Of a stretch of 54,337 bases of DNA, positions 12,751-21,060 are shown one piece after another. A program made the position numbers and the translations under genes. Each line of letters begins with the position of its first letter. Position 1 is the first letter of the stretch. Location of the stretch: IMG/VR virus record IMGVR_UViG_3300033143_007280, positions 1 through 54,337 of that record; one strand, given 5' to 3'. This DNA is from a virus. The notes under the pieces were generated by a model. It was given only the letters and a program-made list of their open reading frames with translations, had not been told where the DNA came from and did no database searches.

Positions 12751-14379
12751 ATGGGACAATTGGATAAAAATTGGATTGATTCGAATTTGGCAGGTAATGG
12801 ATTAGAAAAAACAGGTGTTAAAACCGCAATGAATGTCAAAGCAGATGTTACAGGTGGTGCTAATTTAGCCGAAGCTATTAATGTATCAAGTAATGGAGTC
12901 GCTGTTAAAATTGATAATGACACAGTTAAAGAGAATGGATCTAATCAATTATATGTTGATAAACTTATGGCAGATTGGATTCAAATTGATAGTTTTTCTG
13001 CGTCAGGAGCAGATGATGATATCAATACGGCAATTACTGCAGTAGCAACTACTGATGTTGCACAAACAGACTTTACAACAGATGAAGGTATATTTGTTGA
13101 TGCAAGTGGTGCTTATGGTGTTGGTGGTGGTTCATTACCTGCAAGTCCTGCTCAGGTTACTCAAATGGGTAAACCCGGAACAGTTGTTATTAGAGATGCT
13201 AGTACAAGTGATCCAGTTGATGATGGTGCAGGAAATGAAGTTTATGGTGTTTTATATTATGATACTGATGATTCAAAATTTTATATTCAGTTTTGGTCTG
13301 ATGTAAGTGCAGTGCAAACTGCGTATTCTGGTTTTTCTGCGACATCGATTGATTTAAAATTTGCTGAAATATTTCAATTTGCAAATTTACCAAGTAGTTC
13401 GTTTGTAAATGTTCCTGGAACATTTATTGATATTGTTGCAGGTGATATTACGAGTGTTACAGCAGGAAGTGGTTTGACAGGTGGTGGAACTGGTGGTGCT
13501 GTTACACTTAATATTGGTGCTGGTAATGGTATTAATGTAGACGCAGATGATATTGATGTAGATCCAGATTCTTCAGATACGACTTCTGGTAAAGTAAGTA
13601 ATATGGATGTAACTACATCAGGTAGTTTACTTCAATCAATAAATACGTCACATTTTGATCATAACGGTGATGGTGGTGGTGTTCAAACAACACTTTCTAT
13701 TGCGGCTGCTGCAATTTCTGCTACTGAATTAGCTGCCACATCAGTTACGGCAGCTAAGCTCGGTTCAGATGTAGCAGGTGATGGTTTAACAGGTGGTAAC
13801 GGTTCAGATATTGATATTGAAAAAGATGTTACTACTAACGTAGCAGATGGTGCAGCAGTTGTAGTCCATGCTAATGGTTTAAGTATTAATGCCGACTTGC
13901 TTAGTATTGATGAATCTTTAACAAATATTACACCCGATACAGGTGGATTAGGTGCTGATGTAAAAGATTTAGCAGCTATTATTTTAGGTATAGATAATGG
14001 TTTAGGGTCAATAGCTACTGGAACAAAATTAGTAGAAACTATAACATATTCTGGTGCTCAAGTGACAAACTTAGTAATAGGACCTTTAGCTTCTACTCCA
14101 GAGTTATTAGGAGACGAGGTAGAATTAACACCTATAGATCCAAAAGGACCAGATCAAGAACATGGAGTTGATTATACAGTAGGATATTTAACTGCAGCAG
14201 GGTCTACTGGATTAACAGAAGCTAAATATTATATTCTTATAGCAACTGATTCTGTATCAGGAAACGATGGTACTTGGGATGTATCGTCTACAGATGGAAC
14301 TGAAGCTACCCCTCCTAGTACAGGAATAGATGATATAGCTGAATCTGGAGATGATTTTAAAGTTCGTTATGACACATAA
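12751..14379 (+). CDS. Fibre-like structural protein, 542 aa
   Basis: Very Gly/Ala/Thr/Asp-rich, with the typical phage-fibre motif SVTAGSGLTGGGTGGAVTLNI near residue 235 and further repeats (GDGLTGGNGSDIDI). The C-terminal 90 residues form a separate beta domain. The ribosome site is AAAAGGAGGTATAAAG. Its place between portal and protease, far from the tail-fibre gene at 43398, suggests a head fibre or neck whisker. No lysine-rich or enzymatic motif seen. The fibre call is good; the virion location is inference. Confidence 0.7.
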   Translation: MGQLDKNWIDSNLAGNGLEKTGVKTAMNVKADVTGGANLAEAINVSSNGVAVKIDNDTVKENGSNQLYVDKLMADWIQIDSFSASGADDDINTAITAVATTDVAQTDFTTDEGIFVDASGAYGVGGGSLPASPAQVTQMGKPGTVVIRDASTSDPVDDGAGNEVYGVLYYDTDDSKFYIQFWSDVSAVQTAYSGFSATSIDLKFAEIFQFANLPSSSFVNVPGTFIDIVAGDITSVTAGSGLTGGGTGGAVTLNIGAGNGINVDADDIDVDPDSSDTTSGKVSNMDVTTSGSLLQSINTSHFDHNGDGGGVQTTLSIAAAAISATELAATSVTAAKLGSDVAGDGLTGGNGSDIDIEKDVTTNVADGAAVVVHANGLSINADLLSIDESLTNITPDTGGLGADVKDLAAIILGIDNGLGSIATGTKLVETITYSGAQVTNLVIGPLASTPELLGDEVELTPIDPKGPDQEHGVDYTVGYLTAAGSTGLTEAKYYILIATDSVSGNDGTWDVSSTDGTEATPPSTGIDDIAESGDDFKVRYDT

Positions 14380-14393
14380 TTTCTAATCATTAA

Positions 14394-14423
14394 TATAGTG
14401 GGAAGTATAAACTTCCCACTATA
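14394..14423 (+). other. 13-bp perfect hairpin between two structural genes
   Basis: TATAGTGGGAAGT pairs perfectly with ACTTCCCACTATA around an ATAA tetraloop. No T-run follows; the ribosome site AGAGG of the next gene begins directly after it. It may pause polymerase, protect mRNA ends or control access to that ribosome site. Confidence 0.65.
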
Positions 14424-14433
14424 AGAGGATCGA

Positions 14434-15177
14434 ATGTCTAGTAAATGGTTTCCATATCCAAAGGGTTATTCAGCAGGAGCACGTTTAGAATACGTATCTA
14501 CAAAAGTTATCAAAGTTAAATCGTGTGCAGCTCGAGACATTGCAGATGAAGTAAACTTAATACTTTCGAGCGATACTAATGTAGATTTAGCTTCAAGTGG
14601 AGATACAGGATTAGACACAGGAAGTTTCGCAGGGAATACTTGGTATTTTTTTTATTTAATAGGTGGTCCAAATAAAACAACTTCGGTTATAGCATCAATA
14701 GATGATTCTGTACCGTCTTATCCAGCTGGGTATACTCATAGAAGAAAAATATGTTGTTTAAAATCTCTTGTTTCAGATTTTAAAGAATTTGTTGATGATG
14801 GGTTTTGGATATATTATCAAACTACTTTATCGGCTCAAAATGTTTTGAGTGGCGGAACAGCAACAACAATTACATCAGTAGGTGTAGTTAATCACGTTCC
14901 AGTAGATTCTTATAGCGCTATATTAACTATAGCATTTGCTCCAGATAATCAAAGAGATTGGTTTAGAATTAATGCAAGCGGTGATAGCGCTCATGAATTA
15001 TGGGGTCAAAGAGCTGTAGCGGTTCCAACTTATGCTCAGACTACTATGTCTTTAATGGCAGGAATAGATAATAATGGTTCATCAAGATATATATATTACT
15101 TAATAAGTAAGTTTGGAGCTTCACCTTCTTTAGGCATATATGTAGCTGCGTATAGTTTAAATAGGAGTTCTTTATGA
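14434..15177 (+). CDS. Phage structural protein with fibre-type domain, 247 aa
   Basis: Residues about 60-115 contain TWYFFYLIGG...SVIASIDDSVPSYPAGYTHRRKICCL, a pattern seen in many phage fibre or virion proteins (W-Y-xx-Y-L-I, P-x-L/Y-P-x-G-Y-x-x-R-R). The rest is beta-rich. It follows the hairpin at 14394-14423 and overlaps the next gene by 4 bases (ATGA). Probably part of the same head-fibre or neck structure as the preceding gene. Exact role unknown. Confidence 0.65.
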   Translation: MSSKWFPYPKGYSAGARLEYVSTKVIKVKSCAARDIADEVNLILSSDTNVDLASSGDTGLDTGSFAGNTWYFFYLIGGPNKTTSVIASIDDSVPSYPAGYTHRRKICCLKSLVSDFKEFVDDGFWIYYQTTLSAQNVLSGGTATTITSVGVVNHVPVDSYSAILTIAFAPDNQRDWFRINASGDSAHELWGQRAVAVPTYAQTTMSLMAGIDNNGSSRYIYYLISKFGASPSLGIYVAAYSLNRSSL

Positions 15178-15380
15178 CACATAACGGTGTATATGAAAAT
15201 GCTACAGGAGATTTATTAAGATGCGGATATTGTGATTTTGAAAATGATGGAAGTTTCGATTCAGAAAACGAGACACAAAGAACTGATGTACCTTTTCCGG
15301 GTAAAATTAGAGGAAATGATTTAGAAACTATGATGCATCGTTGGAATGGATCTTCTTGGGTAGAAGTAGCTCAACCTTAA
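15174..15380 (+). CDS. Small virion-region protein, 68 aa
   Basis: Starts in an ATGA overlap with the previous gene. A repeated-looking acidic stretch (CGYCDFENDGSFDSENET) is followed by a W-containing C-terminus (MMHRWNGSSWVEVAQP) of the kind found at the ends of fibre proteins. CGYC could bind metal, but there is only one pair. It may be a detached C-terminal piece or partner of the preceding protein. Confidence 0.6.
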   Translation: MTHNGVYENATGDLLRCGYCDFENDGSFDSENETQRTDVPFPGKIRGNDLETMMHRWNGSSWVEVAQP

Positions 15381-15389
15381 GGAATTAAT

Positions 15390-15800
15390 ATGAGTAAGTC
15401 TTATATACGTAGAAAGCATATTTTTAATGAAATTGTAACACCTGATAATACAACTAATTGGGAATATATTTATTATGATGAAGTTGATGGTAATAATTCA
15501 GAAAACGATTTTTATCCTATAGCATTAAATAAATATTTAACTCTTCAATTGCTTGTTAGTGGTGCTCCTAATTTAACAGGTGGAACTACGATTGAAATAT
15601 ATTACGCTCCTAATGGAGATAATACAGAAATTACATTAATTGATGTATTAATGGTTAATGGTAATACTATTGATCAACAATTAAATTGGAAATCTTCTGT
15701 AAAAGGAGATAATACTAATAAAATATTATTACGCGTTATTAGAAATGGTCCTGGCGATGGAAAAATTTATGTCAAATTAAAAGGATACGAATCACAATGA
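15390..15800 (+). CDS. Beta-sandwich virion protein candidate, 136 aa
   Basis: Mostly beta strand with alternating polar and hydrophobic residues (LTLQLLVSGAPNLTGGTTIEIYY, NKILLRVIRNGPGDGKIYVKL). This fits a jelly-roll or Ig-like receptor-binding or capping domain. The ribosome site is AAGGAATTAAT. Overlaps the next gene by 4 bases (ATGA). Family not recognised. Confidence 0.6.
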   Translation: MSKSYIRRKHIFNEIVTPDNTTNWEYIYYDEVDGNNSENDFYPIALNKYLTLQLLVSGAPNLTGGTTIEIYYAPNGDNTEITLIDVLMVNGNTIDQQLNWKSSVKGDNTNKILLRVIRNGPGDGKIYVKLKGYESQ

Positions 15801-16291
15801 GTTTAAGAAAAGGTTATCCAAGAATATTTCATTCTTATTTCAAAACAAGTAAAGGTACAGCACAAGACGAACAATTAGATGATTATTTTTTAATAAAATA
15901 TTATGATGCAGTAGGTGAAATAAGTGATGAAGATTATACAGATTGTATAAGAACAGAAATCTCTTTTGATCCTTTAAAGAATTTTCAAATACATCATGCG
16001 ATGATAAAATGTATTGAAGATTCAGCATCTGAAATAAATTGTGCTGCAATGTTATTACCTAATATTCCTGAAGAAGTTGGTGGATCGATTAAAGTTGTTT
16101 CTAATAAGAAATTGAGCAATAATAATGATATAGTTAGTCTATTTAGTGTTCCCAAAGATATGCCTTTTGATATGAAATATACATCACCTAGTCCATCAAC
16201 GACAGAAATATTATTATCATTGACACATCAAGTTGGTGTAACTACACGTTTTGAATTTGAATTATATACTTTTGGACTTGTTGGAGGATAA
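15797..16291 (+). CDS. Virion-region protein of unknown function, 164 aa
   Basis: Not recognised. Central SEINCAAMLLPNIPEEVGGSI and a beta-rich C-terminus ending FELYTFGLVGG. ATGA overlap upstream, and the next gene starts 1 base after its stop. It belongs to the structural block between portal and protease. Probably a virion protein. Confidence 0.6.
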   Translation: MSLRKGYPRIFHSYFKTSKGTAQDEQLDDYFLIKYYDAVGEISDEDYTDCIRTEISFDPLKNFQIHHAMIKCIEDSASEINCAAMLLPNIPEEVGGSIKVVSNKKLSNNNDIVSLFSVPKDMPFDMKYTSPSPSTTEILLSLTHQVGVTTRFEFELYTFGLVGG

Positions 16292-16292
16292 C

Positions 16293-16790
16293 ATGACAAT
16301 AAAAAAAGGTGACGTAATATGCGTCTTTAGAGATAGTTTACTTTATGATGTGATCGAGAAAATAATTTTATCAGATATAACACATGTTGCATTATATATT
16401 GGTAATGATTTAATTATTGAATCAACAATGCCCGAAGTTATAATGCAAACTATACATAAATATCCAAAAAAAGGATATTTCGTTTATAAATTTCCTGAAA
16501 GATTTAAAATAGACAAAGAACAACTAGTCAAAGATTGTATGTCTAAATTAGGTACTAGATATGGGTATTTACAATTTGCTTATAATATACTTTTATCTAT
16601 TATAATTAGAATTTTTCCAAAATTAGAAAAGTTTTTTTGGAAAAAATTTAAAGATGTTGATGATGGTGTAATCTGTACAGAATTAATTGCAGAAGCAGTG
16701 ATGAAACAAGGTTTTAAATTTGGGAACATTGAAAATCCCGCTGCTGTATCTACAGAAGATTATGTAAAATATTTAGAAAAAGTTAAATAA
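16293..16790 (+). CDS. Permuted papain-like (YiiX/NlpC-type) hydrolase
   Basis: 165 residues from the ATG at 16293, which follows GGAGGATAAC; an upstream in-frame start at 16251 would overlap the previous gene. The order His first, Cys later marks the permuted papain fold: GDVICVF, THVALYIG (H31), IIEST (E43), GTRYGYLQF, then ICTELIAEAV (C128). This family cleaves amide or ester bonds in peptidoglycan peptides or lipids. A hydrophobic stretch (NILLSIIIRIF, about 98-108) may touch membrane. Its place among virion genes suggests a particle-borne role at entry, but this is inference. Confidence 0.75.
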   Translation: MTIKKGDVICVFRDSLLYDVIEKIILSDITHVALYIGNDLIIESTMPEVIMQTIHKYPKKGYFVYKFPERFKIDKEQLVKDCMSKLGTRYGYLQFAYNILLSIIIRIFPKLEKFFWKKFKDVDDGVICTELIAEAVMKQGFKFGNIENPAAVSTEDYVKYLEKVK

Positions 16791-16799
16791 TTTTTCATT

Positions 16800-16828
16800 T
16801 TTTATGATTCAATATTATATTTTATAAT
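16800..16828 (+). promoter_or_regulatory. Possible promoter of the head operon
   Basis: The 60-base gap holds TATAAT at 16823-16828 (and TATATT at 16816-16821). Upstream AT-rich hexamers such as TTTATG (16801-16806, 16-base spacer) are poor -35 boxes, and TGTTAA is absent. A late promoter using a different -35 is possible. Confidence 0.3.
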
Positions 16829-16850
16829 GAAACGTTAGAGAGGTAGAAAA

Positions 16851-17582
16851 ATGGGTTTTGGTGGAATTTTACCGTTAAAAACAGATCCAGTGACCCCTGT
16901 CATTGGTGATTGCGTCGAAAAGACTTTAGATTCGATAAAATTTAAACATGAAATTTATTTGTTAGGTGAAACTACCGTTAAAGATAGATATAAATCTATA
17001 TTGACAGATGAATTATCATTAGCTGCTGGATTTTTTAATATAGGTACGACAGAGTATCCTATTCTTGTATATGATCAATCAGGATCACAATTTACAGCAC
17101 AATATTTTAAGTTAAATTCACAAGAAAAAATACTTTCCTTACTAAGATTGTTTCAGTTAATTGCTCATGGTGATGTTGATGATACACGACTATTAGAAAC
17201 ATTACATGATAATCGTGATATAATTGCAGATAAATTAGTTCTTGCAACTTCAGGTGCTAAATTTGAAGATAATGATGGACAATTTACTATGAATTTCGAT
17301 TTGATTGGTGCACTTACTGAAACAGATCATAAAAATATTGTTGGTAGTTGTATTGAATTAATTACTGGAACAGATATATTACAAGGTGATTATGTTACCT
17401 GGATTACACATGCTTTAGTTCCGTCTGGTTCACCTACAAAATATGCAATTACATTTGATCTAACTAATGCTACTAGAACAAATGAAGCAGAAAATTTTAT
17501 GTCGATCATAGATTCTGAGAAATGTATGAATACTTATGAATTGATTTATGCTGCTTTAACAGATGTTTTAGCATACGTATAA
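16851..17582 (+). CDS. Head-region protein of unknown function, 243 aa
   Basis: Not recognised. A globular alpha/beta protein with no membrane segment or Cys pairs. It begins with a Pro/Gly stretch (GFGGILPLKTDPVTPVIGD), and the middle is helical (QEKILSLLRLFQLIAHGDVDDTRLLETLHDNRDIIADKLVLA). The ribosome site is AGAGGTAGAAAA. It is the first gene after the possible promoter at 16800 and lies upstream of the protease/scaffold/capsid set. A structural or head-assembly role fits its place. Confidence 0.65.
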   Translation: MGFGGILPLKTDPVTPVIGDCVEKTLDSIKFKHEIYLLGETTVKDRYKSILTDELSLAAGFFNIGTTEYPILVYDQSGSQFTAQYFKLNSQEKILSLLRLFQLIAHGDVDDTRLLETLHDNRDIIADKLVLATSGAKFEDNDGQFTMNFDLIGALTETDHKNIVGSCIELITGTDILQGDYVTWITHALVPSGSPTKYAITFDLTNATRTNEAENFMSIIDSEKCMNTYELIYAALTDVLAYV

Positions 17583-17592
17583 GAGGTGAAAT

Positions 17593-17928
17593 ATGGCAAC
17601 TTCTGAACAATTAGCACTAGCCAATGAGAAAGTTAAAGAAGCTAAATCAAAACAATCCGATGTTGAGTCTTTACAAACATGGATTACTGCTCTACAAGTA
17701 GGTACTGGAAATTTAGATTCAATAAAATTGACAAGAACAGTTATTGATTCTGAAAATCCTGAAAATCCTGATATTGTATCATTTATTGTTTTAAAAGAAC
17801 CTGAATTTGATGGATTAAACTCAGATTATAATTCAACTTTAATAAGTACTTTACAAGATCAAATATTAGATCTAGAAGATGAAATAGCTACTTTATTAGC
17901 AGATGCTGAAGCATTAATGAATAGTTAA
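17593..17928 (+). CDS. Coiled-coil protein before the protease, 111 aa
   Basis: Helical at both ends (LALANEKVKEAKSKQSDVES..., LQDQILDLEDEIATLLADAEALM) with a short beta segment between, as in small coiled-coil accessory proteins. AGAGGTGAAAT precedes the ATG. Not assigned to a family. A head-assembly helper is possible from context. Confidence 0.6.
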   Translation: MATSEQLALANEKVKEAKSKQSDVESLQTWITALQVGTGNLDSIKLTRTVIDSENPENPDIVSFIVLKEPEFDGLNSDYNSTLISTLQDQILDLEDEIATLLADAEALMNS

Positions 17929-17937
17929 GGATTTTAT

Positions 17938-19314
17938 ATGAGTGTACCTATTATTCCATCACTTTTTGATATAACAAAAAAACTTACAGACGTAGCAAAT
18001 ATTTTAGTTAAAAATTTACATAAACCGATAGAATCTGAAAAAAGTAAAGCTTCAATAAAAGATTTAAATATTAAAGGTTTTGGTGGACATGAATTAAGAT
18101 TTAAACAAGATAGTCAAACTAAAAGAATCGTTTATGGCGTAGTTTATAAGCCTGAGTCTATTGATGCTCATGGCGATTTTATGAACGTCGCTGAAATAGA
18201 ACAAATGTCTAAACGATTTATGCGTTTATATGAAAAAAATCAATCGTTCATAGATAATCAACATGATTTTATACCTGGTGCAGGTGAAATTGTTGAATCA
18301 TGGATAATTCAAAAAGATGATGAGTTATTTTCAGAAGAACATTATATCGGTGCTTGGGCGATCGGTGTTAAAGTGTTAGACGATTTCTTATGGAAAAAGA
18401 TATTAAAAAAAGAAATGAACGCGTTTAGCTTTGCCGGAAGAGTCGATATTGGTAAGATTCTAGAAATAGAAATCGACAAAGAAGATTTAGAAAAGTATTT
18501 TCCATGGCTTGTTCATTTTGATACTGATAAAATGGCATGGATACTCACTGTTTATGAATTAATCAATGTAAGATTATTAGCTGTTTCAATTGTTGATGAA
18601 GGTGCTAATTTAGAACCAAGATTTCCACTTATAAAAACAAAATCAGGTAATTGGGAACAGTTTAAATTAAACAATTTTAAAGATGAATTGAAATCTAAAA
18701 GTGTTAGTAAATCATTTGATTCATTAAATTTAGACTTTAACAATATTTTTAATCAAAAAGGAGTTTGTACAATGGATAAGAAAGAAATCCAAGAAATGAT
18801 TGATAATTCTTTAGCAACTGTTAAGGAAGAAGTTGATCAAAAATTTACAGTAATCAAAGAATCTGTCGATGTTATTTCACAAAAAGCTGATTCATTTGAT
18901 GAAGTTTCTAAAAATTTAGAAGGTTTAACTGAATCAATTGATAGCCTAAAGGCGAATTCAGAAGAAATCACTGCTTTGAGTGAAAAGGTAACTGTCTTAG
19001 GTGATGTCAATGAAAAGCTTAAATCTATTGACGAATTAAAAGAAAGTGTCACTAAAGTAGACGAATCTTTAACAGAATATAAACTAGCATTTAACTCTTT
19101 AGTCGGTTACAAAGAAGAATCAGATATTACAGAAGGTGGTGAACCAACTGAAAAATCTGAAATTGAAAAAGTAACTGAACAGATTAGTGAACTTGCCAAT
19201 GTTGTTGAAAAAATTGCAAGTGCACCAAATGGTAATTCAAACACTCAAAATAGTAAACCTGCACAAAAAAGTAATCCAGAAGATGATGAACTTTTTGAAG
19301 GCACGTTTAATTAA
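17938..19314 (+). CDS. XkdF-like prohead protease fused to scaffold
   Basis: 458 residues. Residues about 50-215 fit the XkdF-type phage serine protease: RIVYGVVYKPESIDAHGDFM, NQHDF (probable catalytic H109), a WA-I-G-V-K strand and NAFSFAG (probable nucleophile S164). Residues 279-440 are a long acidic coiled coil like a scaffold, ending in an Asn/Ser-rich tail. The protease matures the prohead and usually removes the scaffold. An internal start at 18772 with its own ribosome site yields the scaffold alone. It is directly followed by the major capsid gene, as expected. Confidence 0.85.
   Translation: MSVPIIPSLFDITKKLTDVANILVKNLHKPIESEKSKASIKDLNIKGFGGHELRFKQDSQTKRIVYGVVYKPESIDAHGDFMNVAEIEQMSKRFMRLYEKNQSFIDNQHDFIPGAGEIVESWIIQKDDELFSEEHYIGAWAIGVKVLDDFLWKKILKKEMNAFSFAGRVDIGKILEIEIDKEDLEKYFPWLVHFDTDKMAWILTVYELINVRLLAVSIVDEGANLEPRFPLIKTKSGNWEQFKLNNFKDELKSKSVSKSFDSLNLDFNNIFNQKGVCTMDKKEIQEMIDNSLATVKEEVDQKFTVIKESVDVISQKADSFDEVSKNLEGLTESIDSLKANSEEITALSEKVTVLGDVNEKLKSIDELKESVTKVDESLTEYKLAFNSLVGYKEESDITEGGEPTEKSEIEKVTEQISELANVVEKIASAPNGNSNTQNSKPAQKSNPEDDELFEGTFN
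18772..19314 (+). CDS. Nested scaffold protein from an internal start
   Basis: AAAAAGGAG (18755-18763) lies 8 bases before an in-frame ATG at 18772, codon 279 of the protease gene. Translation from here gives a 180-residue acidic coiled coil (MDKKEIQEMIDNSL onwards) without the protease domain. Lambda Nu3, made inside gene C, is a known precedent for such nested scaffolds. The free form would be the main scaffold for capsid assembly, the fused form a minor part bringing the protease. Confidence 0.75.
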   Translation: MDKKEIQEMIDNSLATVKEEVDQKFTVIKESVDVISQKADSFDEVSKNLEGLTESIDSLKANSEEITALSEKVTVLGDVNEKLKSIDELKESVTKVDESLTEYKLAFNSLVGYKEESDITEGGEPTEKSEIEKVTEQISELANVVEKIASAPNGNSNTQNSKPAQKSNPEDDELFEGTFN

Positions 19315-19344
19315 TAACTAAAAAGGAATTTAAGGAGGAATTAA

Positions 19345-20670
19345 ATGTCTAAGTTATTGAATAAAGTAAGTTCGCTTAAAGAAGCATTTGATTTAGTTAC
19401 AAAAAATCCTGGAATCAATGTTGATAATCTTTCTGGCGGAGGTCTGTTGTCAACAAGACAAGCCGATAGATTTATTTCATTTATTCAAGAATCGACGCCT
19501 TTATTGAGCGCCGTTCGTATTGAAAGAATGAAGTCGCCATCTGAAACTTTTCCAGGTCTGATAGTTGCTGAAGAATTAACACGTGCTGTTGGAATCAATA
19601 ATACACTATCACAAGGTCAAAGAGATGAAGAAGATCAAGGTAATTTTTTAAGAGGGCACACTTCTTATGAAATTGGAATGAATGCAAAAGAATTTAGTTT
19701 GGCTTATGCGTTGTCTGAAAATATGCTTCAAGACAATATTGAAGGTCAAGGTTTTGCTTCGACAATCGCTAAATATTTTGCAAAGCTTTATGGTATAGAT
19801 TCAGAAGCAGTTATGCTTAATGGTAACGTTGTTGATAGAAATCCTGGATCTCCACTAGCAACGACTCTTGATGGAGCACATAATACAACTGTTACAACTG
19901 TTGATGTTGCTGATGCATCTGGTTTTCCTGCACTTTCAGATCCAGGAGCTGCTGCATTTCCAGGCTATTTGACTGCCACTACGGGTGCTGGTGTTGTTGA
20001 ATATATGACATATACAACGTTAACTGTAAATGCTTTTACTGGTGTTACACGAAATGCAATTAATAGAGATACGGGCGTTGTAGGTGTAACAGGTAGTCCA
20101 GTTGGAACTGGAAGTACATATTCAGGTGGTGAAGTTGTTGCTTGGTACAAACATCATTTGTTTGGTGGAATTGATGGTTGGCTTTACAAAATTGAAAATC
20201 CTGGTTCTGAACCTGGTGCTAATTTTGTTGATGGTGCGACTATTAATGGTGGATCAATTTCCGAAGATCATTTCTTTGCCGCATTGAAAGAAATGCCTAA
20301 TAAGTATCTTGATCAATTTCCACGAGCGCAACTGAGATGGATCATGAACGAAAAGAAATTTATCGATATGCAACAAAGAATTGCAACGAGAGTTTCAGGT
20401 GGTCCTCTTGCTGATAATGTACTACAAGGACTCTGGTGGGAACCTGAAAATATTTCAGTTCTTACGTCAACAAAATTTCCAGAAGATAAAATCTTGTTGA
20501 CTGCACCACAGAATCTAATGGCTGGTTTTTGGATGCAGATTCAAATCAGAAATACCAACGTTGGTAAAACTGCTATATTAACAAACCGAAGATTCTATAA
20601 TATTCGTGCAAGATTTGATTGTGAAGTTGAAAGAAAAGACTTTGCAGTTGTGATCAATAACTTAAGTTAA
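19345..20670 (+). CDS. Major capsid protein (HK97 fold)
   Basis: 441 residues, following a very strong ribosome site (AAGGAGGAATTAA) as expected for the most abundant virion protein. The N-terminal arm is helical; the C-terminal half has the capsid pattern ARLRWIMNEKKFIDM-like, PLADNVLQGLWW and a terminal TNRRFYNIRARFDCEVERKDFAVVI. Residues about 175-265 form an inserted Gly/Thr/Val-rich beta domain (VDVADASGFP, VEYMTYTTL, FTGVTRNA), probably exposed on the capsid surface. The place after protease/scaffold confirms the call. Confidence 0.92.
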   Translation: MSKLLNKVSSLKEAFDLVTKNPGINVDNLSGGGLLSTRQADRFISFIQESTPLLSAVRIERMKSPSETFPGLIVAEELTRAVGINNTLSQGQRDEEDQGNFLRGHTSYEIGMNAKEFSLAYALSENMLQDNIEGQGFASTIAKYFAKLYGIDSEAVMLNGNVVDRNPGSPLATTLDGAHNTTVTTVDVADASGFPALSDPGAAAFPGYLTATTGAGVVEYMTYTTLTVNAFTGVTRNAINRDTGVVGVTGSPVGTGSTYSGGEVVAWYKHHLFGGIDGWLYKIENPGSEPGANFVDGATINGGSISEDHFFAALKEMPNKYLDQFPRAQLRWIMNEKKFIDMQQRIATRVSGGPLADNVLQGLWWEPENISVLTSTKFPEDKILLTAPQNLMAGFWMQIQIRNTNVGKTAILTNRRFYNIRARFDCEVERKDFAVVINNLS

Positions 20671-20682
20671 TTAGGAGTTAAC

Positions 20683-21060
20683 ATGTTAGGTAAATGTATG
20701 CCAGTTATATTAGGTAATAAACTGCCTAAATTTGAAAAATTTGTAATAGTTACTTTGAGAGTTAATTCTTTGACAAATCCAAATGCTCCTGCAGGCAGAT
20801 TTAATCGAGGAGTTAAATACATATTAGACTTTGGTGAATTTTATAAAACTAAAAATGTGCCATTGTTTAATAAACCTCAAAAAGTTAGTTTACAAGAATT
20901 AGAAAAGTTTTATGAAAAATCTGCAAAAGATTTTTTTATAGAACATATTAATGATAAAAAACGTGTTAAACAATTAATAGAATCTTCTAGTGGAAGTAAA
21001 TCTACTAGTGAGAATAAATCTTCTGACAAGAAGAAAAAGAAGAAAAAAGAAGATAATTAA
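20683..21060 (+). CDS. Post-capsid protein with Lys-rich tail, 125 aa
   Basis: Not recognised. The first 85 residues look globular and beta-rich; the tail is Ser/Lys-rich with a run of seven Lys near the end (residues 115-121), likely disordered and able to bind DNA or an acidic partner. TTAGGAGTTAAC precedes the ATG. The stop overlaps the next start (TAATG). In PBSX-like order this slot often holds small head or connector proteins. Confidence 0.6.
   Translation: MLGKCMPVILGNKLPKFEKFVIVTLRVNSLTNPNAPAGRFNRGVKYILDFGEFYKTKNVPLFNKPQKVSLQELEKFYEKSAKDFFIEHINDKKRVKQLIESSSGSKSTSENKSSDKKKKKKKEDN

Noticed and set aside
13055-13306. 83-codon frame within the fibre-like gene in another frame
   Set aside because: Its composition (Leu/Met/Val/Gln-rich) is that of a shifted Gly/Ala/Thr gene; no ribosome site.
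16251-16292. Earlier start for the papain-like hydrolase
   Set aside because: It lies inside the preceding gene without a ribosome site, while 16293 follows GGAGG.
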